A DNA stretch of 64,000 nucleotides from Streptomyces bungoensis (lineage in GTDB: Bacteria > Actinomycetota > Actinomycetes > Streptomycetales > Streptomycetaceae). The notes beneath the pieces were generated by a model that saw only the letters and a list, made by a program, of their open reading frames with translations, did no database searches and had not been told where the DNA came from. Shown here piece by piece: positions 20,059 through 28,895 of the stretch. Both the position numbers and the translations under genes were made by a program. The DNA is taken from positions 219,710 through 283,709 of the forward strand of contig NZ_KQ948855.1 in the NCBI RefSeq assembly GCF_001514215.1, written 5' to 3'. The stretch's first letter is position 1. Each line of letters starts with the position of its first letter.

Positions 20059-20440
20059 GACCGCCCTCCGCAGCTGATGCGCGTCACCTTGAGCCTCCAG
20101 GCTGGTACGGAATCGTCACCTGTGCGGTCGACCGTCTCGGACGCCTGCCCGAGCACTTGTGTTTTCAACCGCCTCCGCACTCTCAACGACGGTCACTCGA
20201 AAGAGTTACGGGGCCGCGTGCCGTCTTCGGCACTCTACGTGAGGGGGCCGACACGGAGGAGGCATGGCGGGCCGACCCTCAACGTTTCATCACATCCCAT
20301 GCCCCATTTAGACGTTTTTGCTCCCGTTTCCCGGTGTCTGGGGCTAGATTCGCAATGAGTCATATTTTCATCTCCTTAGACCGGACATGTACGGTCGCTT
20401 GGCACTGTATCCGCCCAGAACGGCTACAAGGGGTCACGTA
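20059..20440. promoter_or_regulatory. bldM-whiD divergent intergenic region
   Basis: 382 bp between divergent bldM and whiD without a convincing ORF. The part near whiD (20290-20400) is markedly richer in A and T than its surroundings and contains runs such as GACGTTTTTG and CATATTTTCATC, consistent with promoters and upstream activation sites. I could not assign -35/-10 elements with confidence. Confidence 0.5.
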
Positions 20441-20770
20441 ATGGCAGATTTCTCCCGCCTTCCCGGACCGAACGCGGACCTGTGGGACTGGCAGCTGCTG
20501 GCTGCCTGCCGCGGGGTGGACAGCTCGCTCTTCTTCCACCCGGAGGGCGAGCGCGGGGCGGCTCGGAGCGCTCGCGAGAACTCGGCCAAGGAGGTCTGCA
20601 TGAGGTGCCCGGTCCGCGCGGAGTGCGCGGCGCACGCCCTGGCGGTGCGCGAGCCGTACGGCGTCTGGGGCGGCCTCACCGAGGACGAGCGCGAAGAGTT
20701 GATGGGGCGGGCACGCAACCGCCTGGTGTCGGCGTCGACCACCGGCGAGGGCACCGCCTCACATCACTGA
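20441..20770 (+). CDS. whiD: WhiB-like iron-sulfur regulator WhiD
   Basis: 109 residues. The four cluster-ligand cysteines fall at positions 23, 53, 56 and 62 (C-x29-C-x2-C-x5-C), and the turn motif YGVWGGL follows, then basic C-terminal residues RARNRLV. Those positions match WhiD, the [4Fe-4S] protein needed for proper spore septation and maturation in Streptomyces. ATG at 20441 has AAGGGG at 20428-20433; an upstream in-frame ATG at 20387 would add residues foreign to the family. Divergent from bldM, as in the known locus. Confidence 0.95.
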   Translation: MADFSRLPGPNADLWDWQLLAACRGVDSSLFFHPEGERGAARSARENSAKEVCMRCPVRAECAAHALAVREPYGVWGGLTEDEREELMGRARNRLVSASTTGEGTASHH

Positions 20771-20771
20771 A

Positions 20772-20815
20772 GGAACGTTTCTCCAGACGTTCCCCCCGGC
20801 ACGCGCGCGCGTGCC
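20772..20815. terminator. Double hairpin after whiD
   Basis: GGAACGT/ACGTTCC (20772-20793) is followed at once by the palindrome GGCACGCGCGCGCGTGCC (20798-20815). They lie between the stop codon of whiD and the stop codon of the convergent LysR gene, so they probably form a bidirectional terminator. Confidence 0.7.
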
Positions 20816-20846
20816 CCGTGACCCTGCCCCCCTTCCGTTCTGCCTC

Positions 20847-21746
20847 TCACACGCGCCCGGCCGCCCGGGCCAGCTGCTCCAGCGTCGCCGCCACCGCCGG
20901 CACCCGTGCCAGGTCGGGCAGGGTGAGGGCGACGATCTCCCGCCGCACCTCCGGCTCGAGCGCCACCGTGCGCACCCCCCGCGGCCGTACCGACTCCACC
21001 GCGAGCCGGGGCAGCACCGCGACCCCGAGACCCGCGCCCACCAGGCCCGCCACCGCCGGGTAGTCGTCGGTGGCGAAGTCGATGCGCGGCGTGAAGCCGG
21101 CGCTCTCGCACACCTCCACCAGCTGGCCGCGGCAGCGCGGGCAGCCCGCGATCCAGGGCTCGCGGGCCAGCTCCCCGATCGCTACGGACTCCGCGCGCGC
21201 GAGCCGGTGCCGCTCGGGCACGAGCGCGACGAGGCGGTCCGTCAGCAGCGGCCGTACGACGAGGTCGTCCCAGTCCTCGGCGACCGCCGCGCCCTCGTAG
21301 CGGAAGGCCAGGGCCAGGTCGCAGTCGCCCTCGCGCAGCAGCTCCGCGGACCGCGGGGGCTCCGCCTCCTCCAGGGAGACGCGGGTGCCGGGATGGGCCG
21401 CGCGCAGCGCGGCCAGGGCGGTGGGGACCAGTGTGGAGCTGCCACTGGGGAAGGAGACCAGCCGGACCCGGCCCGCGCGCAGGCCCGCGATGGCGGCGAC
21501 CTCCTCCTCGGCCGCGGTGAGCCCGGCGAGGATCCCGGAGGCGTGCCGGACCAGGGCCTCGCCGGCCTCGGTCAGGCGCATCTCACGGCCGCTGCGGACC
21601 AGCAGCGGGGTACCGACCGAGCCCTCCAGCGCCTTCATCTGCTGGCTGACGGCGGGCTGGGTGCAGCCCAGCTCGCGCCCCGCCGCCGAGAAGGAACCGG
21701 TGGTGGCGACGGCGCGCAGGACGCGGAGATGACGGGCCTCGATCAC
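20847..21746 (-). CDS. LysR-family transcriptional regulator
   Basis: 299 residues. N-terminal winged helix-turn-helix with the LysR pattern LRVLRAVATTGSFSAAGREL and CTQPAVSQQMKALEGSVG, followed by the periplasmic-binding-like effector domain (RVRLVSFPSGSSTLVPTALAAL). The effector is unknown. It is divergent from the MOSC gene at 21827 with an 80-bp spacer, a layout in which LysR proteins usually regulate the divergent gene. ATG at 21746 starts MIEARHLRVLRA, as expected for the family. Confidence 0.93.
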   Translation of the reverse strand: MIEARHLRVLRAVATTGSFSAAGRELGCTQPAVSQQMKALEGSVGTPLLVRSGREMRLTEAGEALVRHASGILAGLTAAEEEVAAIAGLRAGRVRLVSFPSGSSTLVPTALAALRAAHPGTRVSLEEAEPPRSAELLREGDCDLALAFRYEGAAVAEDWDDLVVRPLLTDRLVALVPERHRLARAESVAIGELAREPWIAGCPRCRGQLVEVCESAGFTPRIDFATDDYPAVAGLVGAGLGVAVLPRLAVESVRPRGVRTVALEPEVRREIVALTLPDLARVPAVAATLEQLARAAGRV

Positions 21747-21826
21747 CCTTCGAGCATAAGCCCGCCTTGGGCAGGGCGCTGGAAATTCGCTCGACGCTTT
21801 GAGGATCGCTCTCGTACGGTGCGGCC

Positions 21827-22495
21827 ATGGAGCTTCTCTCGGTCAACCTGGGCCGCCCGCGGCCCGTGCCGTACACCGACCAGCCGCAGGGTGTGACGGG
21901 CATCGACAAGCGGCCCGCCGTCGGGCCGGTGCGGGTGACGGCCCCCGGCCCCAAGGGGATCGGCGGCAGCGGGCTGGCCGGGGACGCGGTGTGCGAGCTG
22001 CGCCACCACGGCGGGGACGACCAGGCCGTGTACGCCTACGCGCGCGAGGACCTCGACACCTGGGAGCGCGAACTGGGCCGGTCGCTGGCCAACGGCTGCT
22101 TCGGCGAGAACCTGACGACCGGCGGGCTGGACGTCTCCGGGGCGCTGGTCGGGGAGCGCTGGCGGATCGGTTCCGAGGTGGTGCTGGAGGTGACCTCGGG
22201 GCGGATCCCGTGCCGCACGTTCCAGGGCCATCTGGGCGAGCGGGGCTGGGTGAAGAGGTTCACCCGGAAGGGCGTCACGGGTGCCTACCTCCGGGTGATC
22301 GAACCGGGCGAGATACGCGCGGGCGACCCGATCGAGATCGTGCACCGCCCGGACCACGACGTGACGGCCGCCCTCGAGTTCCGCGCGACGACCACGGAGC
22401 GGGAGCTGCTGCCGCGGCTGCTCGCGGCGGGCCCGGCGCTGCACCCCGAGGCGCTGTCCGCGGCCCGCGCGTACGTCGCCGCCCAGGGCCACTGA
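21827..22495 (+). CDS. MOSC domain protein, YiiM-like
   Basis: 222 residues. MOSC domains bind or transfer sulfur on the molybdenum cofactor. Visible: GDAVCELRHHGGDDQAVYAY (~44-63), GCFGENLTTGGLDVSGALVGE, and the conserved cysteine in SGRIPCRTFQGHL (~126). The overall length and the C-terminal helical extension fit stand-alone YiiM-type proteins involved in reduction of N-hydroxylated compounds; that role is inferred. Divergent from the LysR gene, which is its likely regulator. Confidence 0.88.
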   Translation: MELLSVNLGRPRPVPYTDQPQGVTGIDKRPAVGPVRVTAPGPKGIGGSGLAGDAVCELRHHGGDDQAVYAYAREDLDTWERELGRSLANGCFGENLTTGGLDVSGALVGERWRIGSEVVLEVTSGRIPCRTFQGHLGERGWVKRFTRKGVTGAYLRVIEPGEIRAGDPIEIVHRPDHDVTAALEFRATTTERELLPRLLAAGPALHPEALSAARAYVAAQGH

Positions 22496-22546
22496 GCGCC
22501 GTCACCGGCGGCGGGCGCCGTCGCTCAGGGTCACTACCCTTGGTGC

Positions 22547-23320
22547 ATGACAACGGCTCTGATTACGGGATCGACCGCGGGCATCGGCGCCGCGTTCGCA
22601 CGGCGGCTTGCGGCTGACGGGCACGACCTCGTCCTGGTCGCGCGGGACACCGGGCGGCTGCGCGAGCAGGCGACCGAACTGCACGACCGGCACGGCATCG
22701 AGGCGGAGGTGCTGACCGCCGACCTCGCCGAGGACAAGGGCATCGAGACGGTGGCCGACCGGCTCGGCGACCGGCGCAACCCGGTCGACCTACTCGTCAA
22801 CAACGCCGGCTTCGGCAACAAGGGCCGCTTCCTGGACGTGTCCATGGCCGACGAGCTGAGGATGCTCAAGGTGCACTGCGAGGCGGTGCTGCGGCTGACC
22901 TCGGCGGCGGCCGACGCGATGCGCGAGCGCGGCCGGGGCGGGATCGTGAACGTCGCCTCGGTGGCCGCCTTCGTCCCCCGGGGCACCTACGGCGCCTCCA
23001 AGGCCTGGGTCGTGCAGTTCACCCAGGGCGCCGCGAAGGACCTGGCGGGCAGCGGGGTGCGCCTGATGGCGCTGTGCCCCGGCTTCGTGCGCACCGAGTT
23101 CCACCAGCGGGCCGGGATGGGCACGGACAACATCCCTGGCTGGATGTGGCTGGACGCGGACAAGCTGGTCGCGGCGGCCCTCGCCGACCTGGCCCGGGGG
23201 AGGACCGTCTCCATCCCCGACCCGCGGTACAAGGCCCTGATGGGCCTGGTGAAGGTCACGCCGCGCGGGCTGCTGGGCGGGGTCAGCTCCCGGACGGGGC
23301 GCAAGTACGGGCCGAACTGA
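22547..23320 (+). CDS. Short-chain dehydrogenase/reductase
   Basis: 257 residues, classical SDR. Cofactor motif TGSTAGIGAAFA (~7-18), NNAG in LLVNNAGFGNKG (~85), catalytic serine in VNVASVAAFVP and catalytic YxxxK as TYGASKAWVVQ. The residue after the first strand suggests NADP(H) use but is not decisive. Lies 51 bp after the MOSC gene in the same direction, so the two could be cotranscribed. Substrate unknown. Confidence 0.93.
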   Translation: MTTALITGSTAGIGAAFARRLAADGHDLVLVARDTGRLREQATELHDRHGIEAEVLTADLAEDKGIETVADRLGDRRNPVDLLVNNAGFGNKGRFLDVSMADELRMLKVHCEAVLRLTSAAADAMRERGRGGIVNVASVAAFVPRGTYGASKAWVVQFTQGAAKDLAGSGVRLMALCPGFVRTEFHQRAGMGTDNIPGWMWLDADKLVAAALADLARGRTVSIPDPRYKALMGLVKVTPRGLLGGVSSRTGRKYGPN

Positions 23321-23538
23321 CGTCCCTCCCGATCCTCCCCTTCTTGTGCGGCGGGGTCACGAGCGGCCGCACAGCCTGGCGCACCAGCGGGTGGGGGACC
23401 CGCCCGCCGACGCCGTCCGGCCTGGGCCCGCGCGGGCCGCGCGCACCGCCCGGCCAGGCTGTGGCGACAGACGGCCTGAACCGGGAAAATGGGGCGTACC
23501 GGAAGCGGACCAGACCAGGGGACCCCGGAGGCGGCGCC

Positions 23539-24246
23539 ATGACCTTCGTACAGCTCATCGAGTGCCGGACGAGCCGGCTGGACGAGATGAACCGGCTCAT
23601 CGACGACTGGGTCGCGCAGACCAGGGGGAGGCGGACGGCGACGCACGCGCTGGTCGCCAAGGACCGCTCGGACGCGTCGCACATCGTCGAGGTGGTGGAG
23701 TTCCCGTCGTACGAGGAGGCGATGCGCAACTCCAACCTCCCGGAGACCGACCGGATCTTCCACGACATGGTCGCGCTGTGCGACGAGATGCCGACCTTCA
23801 CGGACCTGGAGGTCGTCCGCGACGAACTGCTGACCGAGATCACCGTGCGCCGCTTCTTCGAGGCGCTGCAGGCACCGGGCGAGCTGTCCCCGCTCAACGA
23901 CCTGCTGGACGAGGACGTCCACAGCCACGACCCGATGAACCCGCAGGACACCATCGGCCTGGACGGCGTCCGCAGCGAGTACCGGATGTGGCGGTCCGCC
24001 TTCGACGTCTCCATGACGGTCGAGGACGTCCTGGCCCAGGGCGACCGCGCCTGCGCCCGCTGGACCTGGAACGCCACGCACACCGGCGACTTCCTGGGCA
24101 TCTCCCCCACCGGCAGGCACGTCTCCATGACCGGGCTGACCATGTTCCGCTTCGGCGAGAACGGCAAGATCGCGGAGCTCTGGTGGCAGCACGATCAGCT
24201 GGGGCTGATGCAGCAGGTGGGGGCGCTGGACGAGTTGGAGCAGTAG
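23539..24246 (+). CDS. SnoaL-like (NTF2-fold) protein with N-terminal extra domain
   Basis: 235 residues. The C-terminal half (~95-225) has the features of SnoaL-like ester cyclases/NTF2 proteins: LNDLLDEDVHSHDPMN, VEDVLAQGDRACARWTWNATH, and FRFGENGKIAELWWQHDQLG near the end. The N-terminal ~90 residues (MTFVQLIECRTSRLDEMN) look like a ferredoxin-like alpha-beta dimer domain with a repeated EVVEFPSYEEAM element. A catalytic role is unproven. ATG at 23539 follows GGAGGCGGCGCC. Last gene before the Pgl region; it appears single. Confidence 0.8.
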   Translation: MTFVQLIECRTSRLDEMNRLIDDWVAQTRGRRTATHALVAKDRSDASHIVEVVEFPSYEEAMRNSNLPETDRIFHDMVALCDEMPTFTDLEVVRDELLTEITVRRFFEALQAPGELSPLNDLLDEDVHSHDPMNPQDTIGLDGVRSEYRMWRSAFDVSMTVEDVLAQGDRACARWTWNATHTGDFLGISPTGRHVSMTGLTMFRFGENGKIAELWWQHDQLGLMQQVGALDELEQ

Positions 24247-24365
24247 GCCGGTCCCGGATCAGATGTCGTAGGAGCGGACTAGGATTTCGGCCGAGTCGTT
24301 GAGGGGGGCACGCACCGCGTCCTCGTGCCCTTCCTCAGGTCCTACTGCCGTTCCGGAGGTGCTGG

Positions 24366-27300
24366 GTGCCCGCCGCCCCCAAGCCGACAGCTCCTGCCCC
24401 CCGTGAGCGCTGGTTCCAGCCACGGCGATCCGGATTCCAGTGGGAGCAGGAGGGCCTGGACCATCTACGCGGCCTGATGCCGAAGACGGAGCCGTTTCGG
24501 GCGTGGGCGACGTTCCAGTTCACCGCGGCGTCGGGCCGGGTCAACGAGTGCGATGTGCTCATCGCCGTACCCGGCGGCCTCTACCTTCTGGAGCTGAAGG
24601 GTCACCCCGGCAGGGTCGTGAACCACGGCGACACCTGGCAGTTCCACGGAGACCGGCTGCGTACGCTGCGCAATCCCCTCCATCTGACCGACCTCAAGGC
24701 CAAGGAGCTGAAGGGACAGCTGGAGCGGGCGGCCCGCACGCTCGGCATGAGTCCCAAGGACGTCCCGTTCATCAAGCCCGCGGTGTTCCTCCACGACCCG
24801 GGGCTCGTGAGCGAGCTGGACGAGTTCCAGCGGACCGCGGTCTACGGCCGCAACGACGGCGCGAGCGGCCTGCCGAAGATCTGGGACGATCTGCTCGGCC
24901 GTCCCCCGGAGCGGGAGAGCTGGCGCATCACCCCGGTCGTCAGCCAGCGGCTGGAGCGGCTGATGCAGAGGATCGGCATCAGTCACTCCACCGCACACCT
25001 GCGGTTCGGGGACGACTGGAAGCTCGAGCCGCGCGCTCTGGACGCGGGCCCCGGCTGGGAGGACCGGCTGGCCGTACGGGACGACGGGCTGGTCCAGGAG
25101 AGCGGGCGCGTCCGTATATACCTGGCGGGAGCGGCCGCCTCCGAGGAGCAGCGCGCGAAAGTGGACCGGGCAGCGCGCCGCGAGTACCAGGTGCTGCAGG
25201 GCATCAACCACCGGGGCATCGTGCAGGCGGTGCAGATCCGCGAGCACCAGGGCGGCCCGGCGATCCTGTTCCGGCACCGCGAGTCGGATCTGCGGTTGGA
25301 CGCCTATCTCGACGCGTACGGCGGCCACCTCACTCCCGGTCAGCGGCTCGACCTGGTAAGGCAGCTCGCCGAGGCGGTGCGCTACGCGCACAACCGGTCC
25401 CTCTACCACCGGGCGCTGGCCGCACGGTCGGTCTACGTCTCGGCACGCGAGGACGGCAGTGCCCCCGTGCTGCGGATCGCCGACTGGCAGACCGCGGCTC
25501 GGGACTTCGAGACGACCCTGCACCGCTCCCTCGGGGACACGCCCTTGGACGGGGGTCTGATCGCGGACACGGCGCAGGTGTACCTGGCGCCGGAGACAAA
25601 CCAGGAGTTCGCCGATCCGGTCGACCTGGACGTCTTCGGGCTGGGATCGCTGACGTACCTGCTGCTCACCGGCCGGCCGCCGGCGGATCGCCGCAGCGCA
25701 CTGCTGGAACGGCTGCAGAGCGACGGCGGACTGCATCCCTACGCGGTCTCCGACTCCGTCTCGGCCGCCCTCGACGCCCTCGTCTTCCGGGCGACGGCCG
25801 CCGACGTACGGGACCGTCTGGCATCGGTCGACGAGTTCCTGGGACTGCTCGGTGCGGCGGAGACGGACGCCGCGGCTCCGGAGCCGAGCGCGGGCCCGGC
25901 CGCCGACCCCCTCACGGTGCAGCCGGGACAGCCGCTGGACGGCACCTGGTCGGTGGTCCGCGTGCTCGGCACCGGCGCCACCGCCCGCGCGCTGCTGGTC
26001 CGCCGCGGTGCGAGCGAGGACGGGGAGCAGCCTCTCCGGGTGTTCAAGGTCGCCCTGGACCAGGAGAAGGACGCCCGTCTGCTCGCGGAGGCGAAGGCGC
26101 TGAAGGAGGTGGGCGGCGGGCACATCGTGAAGCTGCTCGCCGAGCCGCGTGAGCTGGCCGGTCACGCGGTCCTGGAGATCGAGTACGCGGGCGGTTTCCG
26201 CGCGGAGGACGACCGGGAACCGGTGAGCCTCGGCTCCCGGCTGCGGGACCAGGGCCCCTTGGGCTACGACCAGTTGGAGCGGTTCGGCAACGACCTGTTC
26301 GAGGCGCTGGACACCCTGGCGGCGCGCGGGGTGCGGCACCGGGACATCAAGCCGGACAACCTTGGCCTGTTCAAGCGCAGCGACGGCTCCTGGCAGCTGA
26401 TGCTGTTCGACTTCTCGCTGGCCGACGCCCCGGACCAGGATGTGCACGCGGGCACCCGCGGGTACCTCGATCCGTTCCTCGGCGGAGCGGGCCGCTCGCG
26501 CTACGACGACCACGCCGAGTGGTATGCGGCTGCCGTGACCCTGCACGAGATGGCCTCCGGTGAGAGGCCGGTGTGGGGGGACGGCCAGGGCGACCCGCGC
26601 ATGGTGTCCGACACCGCGCCGCACGTGTCGGCCGAGCTGTTCCCGCAGGCCCTCAGCGAAGGCCTGAAGGCGTTCTTCGAGCGCGCGCTGCACCGGGACG
26701 TCGAGCAGCGCTACGACAGTCTGCGCCAGTTGCAGGAGGCGTGGCGGCAGGTCTTCCGCAAGGCGGACGCGGCGCGGCCCGCGACCACGCCGGCGACGGT
26801 CGGCCTGAGCGCGGACGACCTGGAGGACGCCCGCGAGCAGGCGGCCGCGGCGGCCGGTCTGCGAACTCCGCTGGCCGCCGCGGGCCTGTCGCCGCGGGCG
26901 GTTTCGGTCGCCGAGGGGCTGAAGGCCCACACCGTCGAAGAGCTGCTGGACATCCCGCCGCACTACATCTCCCGTGCGCGGGGCGCGGGGAACGCGATCC
27001 GCAAGGAGCTGAACCGCCGGCACCGCCAGTGGACGCAGGCGCTGCGCCGCAAGGCCGCCGTCAAGAAGTCCGTCGCGCCGCTGGAGCCGGACGCGCCGGA
27101 AGAGGTCCTGGAGTCGATCGACACGCTGGCCGCGCGTCTCACGCCGCCCGAGGGCAAGCGCCGCACCAGGCCCCGCTCCGACGTGGTCAGGGCCACCCTC
27201 CAGCTTCCCGGCGTGCTGGAGGCCGGTGAGCCGCTGGAGCCGTGGCCGGCCCAGAGTCTGATCGCGAAGGCGCTGGGCATCAGCCAGCCGACCGTGTCGC

Positions 27301-28790
27301 AGAACCAGCAGGCCGCGGTCGAGAAGTGGGCCGCCCTGCCGTGGCTCGGCCGGATCCGCGACGAGCTGGTGGCGATACTGACCGACCGGGACCGGGTGTC
27401 CACGGCCGAGGAGCTGGCGGCGGAGCTGCGGGCCCGGCACGGTGCGGGCACGGCTGATCCGGCCGAGGCCCAGGCCAAGGCGCTGGCGGTGGTGCGGGCC
27501 GCGGTCGAGACGGAGATGCGCAAGCGGGACGACGACCGTCCCGGAGCCGAGTCCGCCGACGCGGGCGAGGCACCGCCCCGTTTCGCCGTGCAGCGGCGCG
27601 GCGGCCGGGTCGTCATCGCGCTGGAGGACCAGCCCGGCGCCGACGATCCGACGCCGGCCGAACTCGCCGACCACGCGGCAGCGCTGGGCGAACAGGCCGC
27701 GGATCTGGCCGGCCGCGACCCGCTGCCCGGCCGTGCCACCGTGCTCCGCGAGCTGCGTGCGATCCCCACGCCCGAGGGCATGGCCCCCCTGGCCGACACG
27801 CGGCTGGTGGAGCTGGCGGCGTCGATGGCCGGCAGTGTGGCCGTCTCGCCGCGGCTGGAGCTGTTCCCGCTCTCGCTCGGTCTGGCGCGCGCCCTGCGCA
27901 TCTCGCAGGCGCCGGCCGGCGTCCGTCCCGAGACCGGCATCACCACGGCGGATCTGCTCGCGAGGATCCGGGCCCGCTTCCCGGGCCTCGCCGTGCCGGC
28001 GGAGACGACGTACGTCGAACTGGCCGAGGCCCTGGTGGAAGCGGGCTTCCCCCTGTCCTACGACCCGGACCGGCGCCGCTTCTTCCCCAGGGCCCAGGAC
28101 GGCAACGGCAGCAGGCTCAACCTGTCCTCGTCGATGCTGACCAGCACCAGCTCCCTCTACGCCGCCGCGCAGGGCCGTATCGCCGAGGGCCAGGACCCGC
28201 GCGAGGTACTGTCGGCACGGCTCACCGAGGCCCGTCGCCGGGGCGGCTTCCTGGCGCTCACCCTGAAGGGTGCGGAGTTGCCGGGTGTGGCCGACGCGCT
28301 GGCGGAGCGGTTCGGCGCCACCGCCGTGCCGCTGAACGCGCTGTTCCTGGACGCTCTGAAGGGGCTGGCCGAGGAGCAGTCGGTGCGCTGGCAGGCCCTG
28401 CTGAAGGCGGACGCCAAGTTCACGGCGACCGGCACGCTGAGCGCGGCGCTCGCCTCCTACACGCGGCTGGCGGCCGAACGGGTGCGCGAGCGGGTCCTGG
28501 ACCTGGCGGAACGCTCCGGCCCGCGCGCGGTCCTGCTCGCACACGAGGCCGGCCTGATCGCCCGCTACTGGGAGGCCGGCGGTCGTGAGCTGCTGGCCAC
28601 CCTCCAGCAGTCCGCCCGCCGCCCCGCCGACACCCCGCACGGCCTGTGGCTGCTGCTGCCGGTGGAGGACCCGCGCGCCACACCGACGCTGGACGGCCGC
28701 ACGGTGGAGGTGGTGGACCGGGCGACGGAGTGGGAGGTGCTGGACGGGTTGTTCGTGAAGAGCTTGCGAATGGATGGGGCACCCTCCTGA
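24366..28790 (+). CDS. pglW: PglW, NERD/kinase protein of the Pgl (BREX type 2) system
   Basis: 1474 residues, close to the ~1.5 kb-residue size of Streptomyces PglW. Layout: N-terminal NERD nuclease-related domain (~25-140, with FTAASGRVNECDVLIAVPG and LLELKG); a first kinase-like domain (~260-500) that is degenerate (HRALAARSVYV and IADWQT in place of HRD and DFG); a second kinase domain (~515-800) with catalytic loop HRDIKPDNLGL (~657) and LFDFSLAD; then a long C-terminal part with a helix-turn-helix-like segment SLIAKALGISQPTVSQNQ (~962). PglW is required for Pgl phage resistance and has kinase activity in the S. coelicolor system. GTG at 24366 has GGAGG at 24355-24359. No pgl gene follows directly; pglX lies 10 kb downstream. 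Confidence 0.93.
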   Translation: MPAAPKPTAPAPRERWFQPRRSGFQWEQEGLDHLRGLMPKTEPFRAWATFQFTAASGRVNECDVLIAVPGGLYLLELKGHPGRVVNHGDTWQFHGDRLRTLRNPLHLTDLKAKELKGQLERAARTLGMSPKDVPFIKPAVFLHDPGLVSELDEFQRTAVYGRNDGASGLPKIWDDLLGRPPERESWRITPVVSQRLERLMQRIGISHSTAHLRFGDDWKLEPRALDAGPGWEDRLAVRDDGLVQESGRVRIYLAGAAASEEQRAKVDRAARREYQVLQGINHRGIVQAVQIREHQGGPAILFRHRESDLRLDAYLDAYGGHLTPGQRLDLVRQLAEAVRYAHNRSLYHRALAARSVYVSAREDGSAPVLRIADWQTAARDFETTLHRSLGDTPLDGGLIADTAQVYLAPETNQEFADPVDLDVFGLGSLTYLLLTGRPPADRRSALLERLQSDGGLHPYAVSDSVSAALDALVFRATAADVRDRLASVDEFLGLLGAAETDAAAPEPSAGPAADPLTVQPGQPLDGTWSVVRVLGTGATARALLVRRGASEDGEQPLRVFKVALDQEKDARLLAEAKALKEVGGGHIVKLLAEPRELAGHAVLEIEYAGGFRAEDDREPVSLGSRLRDQGPLGYDQLERFGNDLFEALDTLAARGVRHRDIKPDNLGLFKRSDGSWQLMLFDFSLADAPDQDVHAGTRGYLDPFLGGAGRSRYDDHAEWYAAAVTLHEMASGERPVWGDGQGDPRMVSDTAPHVSAELFPQALSEGLKAFFERALHRDVEQRYDSLRQLQEAWRQVFRKADAARPATTPATVGLSADDLEDAREQAAAAAGLRTPLAAAGLSPRAVSVAEGLKAHTVEELLDIPPHYISRARGAGNAIRKELNRRHRQWTQALRRKAAVKKSVAPLEPDAPEEVLESIDTLAARLTPPEGKRRTRPRSDVVRATLQLPGVLEAGEPLEPWPAQSLIAKALGISQPTVSQNQQAAVEKWAALPWLGRIRDELVAILTDRDRVSTAEELAAELRARHGAGTADPAEAQAKALAVVRAAVETEMRKRDDDRPGAESADAGEAPPRFAVQRRGGRVVIALEDQPGADDPTPAELADHAAALGEQAADLAGRDPLPGRATVLRELRAIPTPEGMAPLADTRLVELAASMAGSVAVSPRLELFPLSLGLARALRISQAPAGVRPETGITTADLLARIRARFPGLAVPAETTYVELAEALVEAGFPLSYDPDRRRFFPRAQDGNGSRLNLSSSMLTSTSSLYAAAQGRIAEGQDPREVLSARLTEARRRGGFLALTLKGAELPGVADALAERFGATAVPLNALFLDALKGLAEEQSVRWQALLKADAKFTATGTLSAALASYTRLAAERVRERVLDLAERSGPRAVLLAHEAGLIARYWEAGGRELLATLQQSARRPADTPHGLWLLLPVEDPRATPTLDGRTVEVVDRATEWEVLDGLFVKSLRMDGAPS

Positions 28791-28895
28791 CCGCCCGGTC
28801 CGGCGTTGCGCCATCACTGGGCCTTGCCCGGCCGAGCCGAGAAACCTACGCTGATCGTCTCTTTCTGAAATGCCGTGACATCCGGGGGGGTTGTC

